Assembly (NCBI GenBank): GCA_030710605.1
Contig: CP092884.1
Span: forward strand, 19,821,483 to 19,885,482
DNA: 64,000 nt
Direction: 5' to 3'
Origin: Cordylochernes scorpioides
Taxonomy: Eukaryota; Arthropoda; Arachnida; Pseudoscorpiones; Chernetidae
Made by a program: the position numbers and the translations under genes. Shown piece by piece: positions 23,296 to 31,921 of the stretch. Position 1 is the stretch's first letter. Each line of letters starts with the position of its first letter. The notes under the pieces were generated by a model. It did no database searches. It was given only the letters and a program-made list of their open reading frames with translations, and was not told where the DNA came from.

Positions 23296-23335
23296 ACCAC
23301 GCTGATGAGGGCCAACAGCCCGAAACGCGTCCGTA
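23296..23335 (+). ncRNA. Hammerhead ribozyme, right arm of foldback element
   Basis: Core CTGATGA (from 23302), stem II GGGC/GCCC, GAAAC, ACGCGT with GTC. Stem I is weaker than in the left copy (ACCACG against CGTAGC, three pairs). Confidence 0.8.
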
Positions 23336-23477
23336 GCTAGCTTTTCTTGATTAATCAAGAATGGGTATTTGGCCAATTCTGGAATAATTAAAAATCAACG
23401 AGAAGAGTTGATATTTATTCCGAAAGATGGCGCAAGTCATCAGCAACTTTCAGTTGCACGATAAGGAGATGCCTTTT

Positions 23478-23482
<5 letters not shown>

Positions 23483-23509
<27 letters not shown>
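23483..23509. repeat. (TA)n microsatellite
   Basis: Simple TA repeat at the junction of the foldback element and repeat X. Confidence 0.9.
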
Positions 23510-23512
<3 letters not shown>

Positions 23513-24317
23513 AATTTAAACCAATAACCCTATATTATGTAATACATATAACAAGCTTGTCATGTTGTATATAGAACTAATTATAAACTATAACTAATTA
23601 TACGCATAATTGACGTGTGTCCTTGTATCCCCATATGTAATGTACTGAGGATGAATAAATAAAAAAATATAATAGATTAAAAGCTAAGTTAAGAGCCAAA
23701 GAGAGAATCACAAGTGACTTCTAAAGATAGATTGGACCCCGACAGTCTGTCGCCAGTGTCCGGTGTCCATCGACACGTGCATGACCCAATTCTCTTAGTC
23801 AGAGCGGTCGTATAAAAAGGCCGCGTAGCAACAGCCAGTTCAGTTGAGTTCCAGTAAGTTCCCCATCTGCGTGTCGCCGGTTGACACCAACTCATCGACG
23901 ATGTAAAACAGTAAGAAAACTTCTCGATCTCCATCTTTGCTCTTGGCTCGCTTTTTATCTATTCAAGGAACTTTCTTTCAACTGTGTCTCTTCGTTTTGT
24001 GTGTGTGGACATTCCCCAGTTTTCCACTCTGCCTCGACCACGACTGCCTGTACTTTGTGAGAACTGTTAAAGGTCCTACAAGGTGCAGAGAGGCACTGGA
24101 AAACTCTCCACCCCTGACTGTCCCTCGCGGTTACTACAGGTTTGACCCTCGGTTGCCACAACTTATAGCGAGAGTCGACGAGGTTCTACAACAGGCTTAC
24201 CAAACCCCAACGCATTATTACAGATAGTCGACAGGATCTCAACACATTATTATAGCGAGAGTCGACAGGATCTCAACGCAATATTACAGAGAGTCGACAG
24301 GATCTCAACACATTATT
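23510..24317 (+). mobile_element. Repeat family X, copy 1 (unclassified, promoter-bearing)
   Basis: About 0.8 kb, similar along its length to 57962-58655 and, inverted, to 55373-56127. It carries a polymerase II-type promoter: TATAAAAAGG at 23811-23820 with a TCAGTT initiator about 30 bp downstream (23840-23845). No long reading frame is conserved between copies. It ends in short tandem repeats. It could be an LTR of an unknown element or a non-autonomous unit; I do not recognise it. Confidence 0.6.
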
Positions 24318-24318
24318 A
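24170..24318 (+). repeat. Tandem repeats of about 33 bp at the end of repeat X
   Basis: Three to four units containing GTCGACAGGATCTCAAC followed by a CATTATTA-like block. Degenerate units are visible at 58575-58650 in the other X copy. Confidence 0.75.
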
Positions 24319-24599
24319 CATATATATATATATATATGTATAAAAAGAGTGAAAGTTATAATAAAGTCAGGCAGTCAGCTAAAACCGGTGAGGCTTTTGG
24401 TCTTTCCTTTATTCAAACAGCTTGCGGCTATATCGCATCTAGAGAAGGCACAGATTCTCAGTAGTCAAGCCGCCTGTCTGGTCATAAAGCACAGACAACA
24501 TCAAGTTCTGCCAGATATCGTCAACACCTAAGACCAGACAAAAGTCTAAGGAGCTAGACGGAAGTCCGAGCTAACATTGTTAGAATCCAATCTCCAACA
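24318..24599 (+). repeat. BEL-2 3' LTR, right part
   Basis: From about TATATATGTATAAAAAGAG onwards it follows the 5' LTR (13225-13500) to CTCCAACA at 24599, then the target duplication GCTA. The differences between LTRs are modest but clear, in line with the decayed coding region. Confidence 0.85.
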
Positions 24600-24603
24600 G
24601 CTA

Positions 24604-26568
24604 TGTATAGTTCAGTATCTTTAGAGGATATTGCTTAAAATGGCTTGGATATGCGTGATTATATTGGAATCAGAATATTGAAATATAACAGATAAAATAT
24701 GTATTCATATTTAGCATCTTTTGCTTGTAAAAAAATATGAAAATATATAACAAAAATATGCAAATATTTAAGATAAAAGTAACTAACAATTTAATTAGAA
24801 ACTCTAAATATCTACCATTAGAAATCAATAAAATTCAAAATTACGCACCTTTCAAAAACAAAGCAATTTTTGGTGATGATAAATAAAGTAAAATTTTGAA
24901 AGCAAAAAAATATCGATTGAATATTTTGAAAATAAATATAAATACTAATTATATTGAGGAAATAAAAATAAGTGCGACACATGAAGTAAAAATAACGAAA
25001 AATTGGTATATAGATCGCTATGTATATTTCAGTATCTTTTGAGGAAATTGCCTAAACCTTCACATCTAAAACTCTGTTAGTGTATTATCTATTCCTACAT
25101 GCAATAATTATTTGAATCGGCGTATTAAAATAACTCTAGAATTTGATATCAATTGTTTTAATATAAGCTCTGAATACCATCAAGTTATCTTACATAGTTT
25201 TAATCAAACGGATCATCATTATAATATTTAAAATGACATAATAAGAAAAATAGTTTGAAATAATTGCATTTTCATCGTTAGTAAGTAGTGTGAGCAGGTG
25301 ACATAAATAAGTCAAATCAACACAAAATCAAAAGGAAGCTTTTTAATCAAACAACTTATCTGGCTAAATCTAAAAGTAAGGTTTTTTGCGTAGGAAGGCT
25401 ACGTTTTTCATAAGTTTTGAGAGATGGTAAAGAGCATTTTAAGGAACATAATAGCTTGCTATTAAGTTTAATAGCGTTTATCTACAAAAAGTAGAATTAA
25501 TAATATACCAGAAAGTCAACTTCATTTATGAAATATCATCTAACTCTTGAAAAGTTAATTCTTGATGTAGTTTTTTTTTTTTGTCTGAGTATCATTATAA
25601 ACTCATTCGTTGAACTTTCTAACTTCTAGTTATTTATAAGAGATAAAATTGTATGAAGATATTTTTATAAAAATAAGATTCGCACAACATTTATTGTTTC
25701 AAAATGAGTTTTGATCAAAAAAGGGTCATCGTTCTATCATATAATATGACCTCATAAAAATGAGTTGGAAATAATTGCATTAACATCGTGAGATAGTGTG
25801 GAAATAAACATTTATGATTAGAAGCGTGTGAAAACTTTCAAGGGAAGGTCTTTGATTATATGAAATTTTGATTTTGAAACTTGTGACGCCATTTCCGTTT
25901 GAATGGTGACAGAAAGGAAAAGAACTGCTCATGTGTTACCTATTTGTCTTCTGGAACAGAAGAGATCCAATCACATCGAGATAATATGAATCTATTTTAG
26001 AATGATATTTATAATTGAGAGATAGGGTTTTCGTTAAAATACAGACCACAGAGATTGTTATGTATTTTTGTTGAAGAAAGATTAACACACACACACACAA
26101 ACGTTAGTATCATATATGCGAATTTATCGATCTTATATGCCACGCGGCATAAGTTTCATATATATTTATACTCGTCTCAAGATTGTGATTTATAGCTTCT
26201 CAAATTATGATGAAGTTTATTCGAATTAGCCGTCTCTCAGCCCAGTACAATAATAGAGCCGTCTAGTAGTTTGATACAATTTAAATTTACTTTATGCAAA
26301 AATTAGAAGTTATTAAGTTAAAATAAAAACAACGCATATATTATTTATGTAATATATATTTATTCAAACCATACATATATAAATAAGATATTTTGAATAG
26401 ATATATATATATACATATTAACACTCTACAATATACATAACCCATAAGTTGTGGTGCAACTGGAAGCTATTGCATATTTTGAGTGAAGTTAGTCGAAAAC
26501 GCCTTAAAAGTATGAAATGTAAAACACACACACAGCATAAAAACGAAAATGCATAGAGGATAAAAGGT
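24604..26568. other. AT-rich intergenic region downstream of FMO
   Basis: No gene seen. 24966-25070 repeats the sequence that flanks the mariner/BEL-2 insertion (11772-11815 and 24600-24640), so the pre-insertion locus was a partial direct duplication. Two diverged copies sharing AAATAATTGCATT lie at 25255 and 25770. A (CA)n is at 26087-26100. Confidence 0.5.
26359..26364 (-). terminator. Candidate FMO polyadenylation signal
   Basis: AATAAA on the minus strand about 205 bp after the FMO stop codon. Other AT-rich hexamers nearby could serve instead. Confidence 0.4.
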
Positions 26569-27444
26569 TCAAACACGAGGTGTAGATATCTGAAGAATAG
26601 ATTTGTTGCACGGATGTTCTAAAATGACTTGTCTTGCGTTCGGCCAAGAATGGGGACCAGTCAGGCGGTATTGGAAAGGAAGAGCGGGACCCAAGTGACA
26701 GCAGATGTAAAGAACAGGATCTCTTAGAATTAATGATAAATGATTCGGAAAGACTTTCATTTGCCTAGCAAGGTCATCATTGTAGGAAATTGGCTCGATG
26801 CACAGATTTTGCCAGCGGCCATATTGCTTCTCATTGATCCAGGTGTTAAGGATTTTTTTGCGATCTTCCAGCATTTTCTCTGGGGATGGAAGTTTTATGT
26901 TTCCGATAAATACTTGGACAAACCAACGTGCTTGCATTTCCATGGTAGGAAAGAATGGTCCCAGGGAATTGAACATTCCTATGATGCCTAATGTTGGTTG
27001 TGGTAAGGCGATGGGAAGGATAAGTTTGTAGAGAGATTCTGTGCTAATGTACAGTTCTGGGAGGATAGGTAAGGTAACGTTGTAGCCGGTAGCGAATATT
27101 ACTGCATCGACTTGGATTTCTTCGCCGTCCAGAACCACTCCCGTCTTGGTGAAACTCTGAATTTCTCTCTTCAACTTCACCCTGCCTCGACAGATGAGAC
27201 CTGAAAGGTGATCGTTGACGATGAGTCTTTGATCCAAGGGGTTATCATCAGGCCTCATGTTGAAGTCGATCTTGCTGTTACCTACAAAAGAACGCTTTAA
27301 GAGACTCCAACTAATGGATTTAGGAATCTTGCGGAGAAGGAAACAATTAAAACGGCGTTTGGCGTTGTCATCAGAAGGTAGGGGACTGGAGTTGCGCATG
27401 AAGCGAGGCAAGACCAAGAAGCCTGATCGGGAGGTCATGTAGAT
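26569..27444 (-). CDS. FMO: Flavin-containing monooxygenase, coding exon 2 (C-terminal 291 residues)
   Basis: The exon starts after a splice acceptor (TGTTCCACAG, minus strand, AG at 27446-27445) in phase 0 and continues the protein from residue 204 with IYMTSRSGFLVLPRF. It contains the FMO ATGY signature (DAVIFATGYN, residues 321-324) and the C-terminal GPHSWPNAR motif, and stops at 26569. With exon 1 the protein has about 494 residues, the size of animal FMOs of the FMO1-5 type and longer than the roughly 420-residue insect forms. The usual hydrophobic C-terminal membrane anchor is not evident. No frameshift or internal stop is seen, so the gene appears intact. Confidence 0.92.
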   Translation of the reverse strand: MYMTSRSGFLVLPRFMRNSSPLPSDDNAKRRFNCFLLRKIPKSISWSLLKRSFVGNSKIDFNMRPDDNPLDQRLIVNDHLSGLICRGRVKLKREIQSFTKTGVVLDGEEIQVDAVIFATGYNVTLPILPELYISTESLYKLILPIALPQPTLGIIGMFNSLGPFFPTMEMQARWFVQVFIGNIKLPSPEKMLEDRKKILNTWINEKQYGRWQNLCIEPISYNDDLARQMKVFPNHLSLILRDPVLYICCHLGPALPFQYRLTGPHSWPNARQVILEHPCNKSILQISTPRV

Positions 27445-28613
27445 CTGTGGAACATATTACACGGTCCTTTAGTACAAGAAGGAGGAACATGTATTGTACC
27501 TAGTGTACCTAGTTTTACACAAGCATTTTTATAAAATAGACATTTACATCCTTCAAATTCATCATGCATAGCTCCTTTTTTGTTGAAAAGTGTGAACAAA
27601 GTGAAAATAATTTCTAATGTTTTTGAAAGCTATTTCCACAGACCTTTTATGATACGGTCATAAAATTTATGATGGAAGAAGTACACACTTATCAATGCAT
27701 GTTTTCTGTAGAAATGCTTTCTAAGAGAACTGTACAAAAATATACATATCTTAAAAACCTTTGGTTGAAGGCTCTTATTAAAATTCAATATGAAGAATAA
27801 AGCAATATACTACTACTAATATTAAACACAATTATAATTATACGACTGAAAAAATAAAAATTGGGAGGGCGCACATCATGGATTTCGGATCATACTCATT
27901 GTGAATTAACGTAGAGACGCGCTTAGTAAATTTTATGTATTAATAAATTTTTGCCTTTAAATCTATCTGTTCATCCTGAGTGGTCTGAGACAAAATGGTT
28001 GGATATAAACAGGTTCTTGGCTAAATCAGCGCGCGCGCTTTACGGTAGTTATAAAACTTTAAAATAGCAACAAAAAACTATATAAAATATTTTTTACAAA
28101 ACAATAGATGTCTAAAGCGTTTTATTTGAAGAACTATAAATATTTTAATATATATATATACTAAAATATGGAAAGTTAACGATAATAAAGTGATTAAGAC
28201 ATTCTACAATTAATAAGTTTTTAATATAAATGCGCTAAACGATAGAATATTTCTGCTATATTCAGCCCTTAAAAAACTAAATTCATGGCCTAAATTTTAA
28301 AAATCCACTAAAAGGGACGCTTTTTCAGCTTTCACGATTAAATGGTTATATAAAATAAATATGGCGGAGGTCGTTCATCACATAAAATTAGTAAATAGAA
28401 TATATAAAGGATTGCTAACCAGTGTTTCTTCACTATAATTTATATTAAGAAAAGTTTAAAATTCATTATTAACCCACCCGCTGCATAATAATTGTAAACA
28501 TAAGTGCATTTTGGAAATAAAAATGTTCTTTAAAAATATATTTGCCCTCTTTTAGGTTCCCCTCTCCCTTTGTGGATATTTATTTCTACATACTTACTCA
28601 TATGAAGAACGTA

Positions 28614-29469
28614 TCCCTATATATATAAAAGTCAGTGTATGTATGTATGTGTGTTTCTATGTCGGCTATACACGTCCACAATACGTAGCTAATCTGACTG
28701 AAATTTTAATAGTATATATATTAGAATCAGGAAAAACTTATAGTGAAAATTTTAGGTCTCTATCCCGAATATCCTTCGAGTTATTTGCAAATTGCGTTGC
28801 AAATTTGCCCTTTCGCTCGCAAGCAGCGCCTCTAGCGGTGAATATGGGAAGTAATATCAGCTGGCCTAATGTACATGTAAAACGTGTTTTAACAGGACAT
28901 AGAGAAAAATCTGGAAGAGATATTTTTCGCATTTTTAGGCAAGAAAAATTGAAATTGACAGGTTCTGGGCATTAAAAGTTGTTTTTTAGTCAGAAAATGA
29001 TGATGACAATATTGCTGTATTATGTTTGATTATCATATACAAGATCATATCGGGAAAAAATCCAAAAAGCAGAGACCACGGGTGAAACCAGTTCATTTTT
29101 TGTACACAGGAACAAAATTCTAACAGAAAAACATTCATTCGAGCAGAAAACAAAAGCCAGATCATCTTTCTATAAAAATATCGCTTCTCAGGCACAAAGT
29201 TTGGAGCGGGACGTTTCACAAGAGTGACATCCACGGCGCCAATTTATAATTGTAACGAATAGTATTTGAAAATCAAAATAATATAATTTTCAATTATCGT
29301 TGTGAAAATTTACATTTTTATTTTTATATTATAAAAACACACAAAGTTTGGTGCGGAACGTTTCACAAAAATGACATCCACGGTGCCGATTTATAATTGT
29401 AACGATTAGTATTAGAATAAAAACATTTAATCGGGTAAAACCCGGGCGTTGCCCGGGTCATACGGCTAG
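28614..29469 (+). mobile_element. Helitron B, non-autonomous, complete
   Basis: Starts TCCCTATATATATAAAAGTC and ends with the hairpin CCCGGGCGTTGCCCGGG, then CATACGGCTAG. It is inserted between A (28613) and T (29470), as Helitrons are. No Rep/helicase coding. The 3' portion is internally duplicated: the GTTTCACAA...ATTTATAATTGTAACGA block occurs at about 29213-29265 and 29363-29405. Confidence 0.85.
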
Positions 29470-29509
29470 TCATTTATAAATCCTTTTATTATATAGTACT
29501 AGCGGACGT

Positions 29510-29885
29510 ACCCGGCTTCGCCCGGGTTTTACCCGTGTAAAGGTTTGTCTAACGAATCTCTCGATAAAGTGAACATTTTTTCCCGGTCCCTTGAAAAATA
29601 CTCGATAAGTTGATAAAATCAATATTAATTGGTTCCCTCGGTAATTGGAAGTTAAAGGAATAGTATCTTGCCTTGTAATTGTATCATTATTCTTGTATGG
29701 ACGTATCCGGCTTCGCCCGGGTTTTACCCGAGTAAAGGTTTGTCTAGCGAATCTCTCAATAAAGTGAACATTTTTTCCCGGTCCCTTGAAAAATACTCGA
29801 TAAGTTCAATAAAATCAATATTAATTGGTTCCCTCGGTAATTGGAAGTTAAAGGAATAGTATCTTGCCTTGGAATTGTATCATTA
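29510..29885 (-). repeat. Tandem duplication of the Helitron C 3' end
   Basis: Two head-to-tail copies of about 188 bp, each with CCGGCTTCGCCCGGGTTTTA (plus strand) and the CGGTCCCTTGAAAAATACTC block, only a few percent different. Confidence 0.85.
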
Positions 29886-30229
29886 TTCTTGTCTCGAATA
29901 AATTGCCGTGTCATCCTGAATTTTGTCTTTCCTAATTTTCTACATTACAAAATCATCGTATCATCATGATAATATTTAGAGCAGATTGTTGAATTATAAC
30001 AGATAAATTATAATATTTATCTTGATTTTTTTGCAGCGAAAAGTTATTTCAAAAATTTTATTTGCTAGAAACATTCCCAATACTATACTAAATAACTTCC
30101 CAAAGTTTCATGGCGTTCCAATGAGTGGTTTGGTCAGGCATAAAGGACAGAAAGACACACACACACACACCTATCGAGCGGCCACGCAATTTTTAGCTCC
30201 GCCGTTTTTCACCTTTGGCAGGTGTAAAA

Positions 30230-31921
30230 ATGCCGAAAGGTGTGTCGAATGTGACATTGGCTGAAAGCCCTGAACGAGCTGCTCATGAGCCTGAAAGGCT
30301 CAGCTCGAAATCTTCAACCAGTGCTGAGATGTCAGCGAAAATCGCTTTTCAGAAGAATTCTTCTGAAGAAAATCAAGAAAAAACAAAGCATGCAAATCCG
30401 CCGGCAGGCGACGTGCATGTAAATCCGGCCGCCGCGCGTGACGTCACCGCGCCGCCGACTGCTGCTTCTTCCAGCGCTACAACAGCCAGCCCGGCCTCGC
30501 TCAACTGGGCCGACAGCGAGATGGTTGACGTGGACGACAACGAGGGTTTTACCGTTGTGAAGAACAAGAAACGGCGCCGCACTTCAACAACGCCGGAGCA
30601 CGCCGCCAAGCAGCCTAGCAGGCCTGCTGAGAAGCCCAGCTCCCAGCAGCTGAGGCGGCCGACAGGGCCGAGAACAGTGCCGCCTAGGGAGATCAAGGCG
30701 ACACGCGCCAACATCGCTGACGCCAAGAAGAGGCAGGCCACAACCAACCACGAGCACTACATCTTCGTGGAGCGGTGCCCAGAGATCCCGGACTACACCT
30801 ACCTAAAGGCAATGTCCAGGCTGGTCGGGGGGCCGGATAAAATCACACATTTCGGCAAAATGAACGGCCATTTCCTCGTGGGCTTGGCAACCAAAGATCT
30901 TGCGCGCCTTCTGGTGGAGAGCGACTTAGAGATCGGGGGAACGACCCTTAGGGTCTTCCCCTACCGAAAAAGGGCCGAACGGATCGTCGTCGCCGGCCTG
31001 CCAGGCTTCGTGGACGACTTCACCATCGTGAACGCCCTAGGCCAATACGGGAGGGTCACCTCCATCGCCCCCATCCTGATCAAGCTGGGGGAGTTCGCCT
31101 TCAACGACGGCCGCCGGGAGGCGTTCATCCTGCTCCAAGAGGGAGTCAGGCTGGAGACCCTGCCCGCCCGACTGACCATACAGTCCAAGGGAGACACCCT
31201 ATCTGCCTACCTCTCCTTCGGAATCAAATGTTCCAAATGCGGAAGGCAGGGCCACCGCAGAGCTAGCTGCCCATCGCTCGCCAGGCGGAACTTCGACGCC
31301 CCAAAGCGCGTGGACTCCCCCGCCCAGATCCAGGCCTCTTCTCCTTCTCCCACCGTGCCTCAGCGAACTGGTCCACCATCACCCGTTCCCTCTCCACCAG
31401 CGCCCCTAGCTCCATCGGAGGAGGCACCTAATAATGCCCCAGTGACGCCCGCTGATGCTGCTCCGGGTGCCCCAGCGCTCCATCCTGCGCGTCCTCTCCT
31501 GCCGCCTGGAGAGGCGCCGAGCTCCACCTGTTCAGCCTCCGACCCGCCCACCACACCAGCCCTGCCTCCACCGGTGCCCGCCGAGCCAATGGAGTTGGCT
31601 CAGCTTGAGGAGGAAGGCACAGGCTCCACCCAGGAAGGAAAGAATAAAATCAGGAAAGAGCTAGATGCCTGCTTGCGGCCGGCCCCCTCCACAATCTTTG
31701 ACAAAACCAACCAAGCGGGTCTCGAAAAGGAGAGGGTTTGTAGCCTCCTCGTCTCCACACCGCACCTCAAAAAGCAACTCCCTGACCTTACACCCGCCCA
31801 GAGGACTGCCTTGTACGAGCTGGTCCAGGCCCTCTTACGTAGGAGGCTCGACTCCAGCGGCTCCATCTACAAACGCCTTCGCCAGGCCCTGCCCCTGCTC
31901 CATCAAGGGACTTCATCATAG
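30230..31921 (+). CDS. LINE copy 1 ORF1 protein (CCHC nucleic-acid binding)
   Basis: 563 codons, uninterrupted, from ATG 30230 (an earlier in-frame TTG at 30215 is less likely as start). The N-terminus is low-complexity. A central RNA-binding-like region holds VFPYRKRAERIVVAGLPGF. One zinc knuckle, CSKCGRQGHRRASC, lies at about residues 338-351. A long Pro/Ala-rich linker and a C-terminal helical region (CSLLVSTPHLKKQL...) follow. ORF1 proteins bind the element RNA in ribonucleoprotein particles. Related ORF1s occur at 37862 and 39403. The TAG stop overlaps the ORF2 frame, which is open from before 31918. Confidence 0.85.
   Translation: MPKGVSNVTLAESPERAAHEPERLSSKSSTSAEMSAKIAFQKNSSEENQEKTKHANPPAGDVHVNPAAARDVTAPPTAASSSATTASPASLNWADSEMVDVDDNEGFTVVKNKKRRRTSTTPEHAAKQPSRPAEKPSSQQLRRPTGPRTVPPREIKATRANIADAKKRQATTNHEHYIFVERCPEIPDYTYLKAMSRLVGGPDKITHFGKMNGHFLVGLATKDLARLLVESDLEIGGTTLRVFPYRKRAERIVVAGLPGFVDDFTIVNALGQYGRVTSIAPILIKLGEFAFNDGRREAFILLQEGVRLETLPARLTIQSKGDTLSAYLSFGIKCSKCGRQGHRRASCPSLARRNFDAPKRVDSPAQIQASSPSPTVPQRTGPPSPVPSPPAPLAPSEEAPNNAPVTPADAAPGAPALHPARPLLPPGEAPSSTCSASDPPTTPALPPPVPAEPMELAQLEEEGTGSTQEGKNKIRKELDACLRPAPSTIFDKTNQAGLEKERVCSLLVSTPHLKKQLPDLTPAQRTALYELVQALLRRRLDSSGSIYKRLRQALPLLHQGTSS

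Larger units (their letters stand above)
18463..23482. mobile_element. Hammerhead-bearing foldback element interrupted by a Tc1-type transposon
   Basis: Left arm 18463-18838 and right arm 23165-23482 are reverse complements; the inner sections 22930-23013 and 23077-23164 are also reverse complements of each other. Without the Tc1 insert (18839-22928) this is one palindromic element of roughly 0.9 kb. Each arm holds a hammerhead ribozyme oriented outward. No reverse transcriptase lies inside. It resembles paired inverted terminal repeats of Penelope elements and is therefore probably non-autonomous. Confidence 0.7.

Noticed and set aside
23937..24227. Open frame of 96 codons in repeat X with a signal-peptide-like start
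   Set aside because: It starts with TTG, not ATG, and the frame and hydrophobic start are not kept in the homologous X copies at 55373-56127 and 57962-58655.
24170..24318. CRISPR-like array
   Set aside because: The spaced repeats are only three to four tandem units of about 33 bp in a eukaryotic transposon-like repeat; no unique spacers of equal size and no cas genes.
28643..28975. 110-codon frame in Helitron B
   Set aside because: No recognisable domain, and the related Helitron A sequence at 10393-10500 breaks the frame.
30373..30747. Long minus-strand frames opposite the LINE (also 31600-32466, 34517-34978 and others)
   Set aside because: Shadow frames caused by high GC on the strand opposite ORF1 and ORF2.
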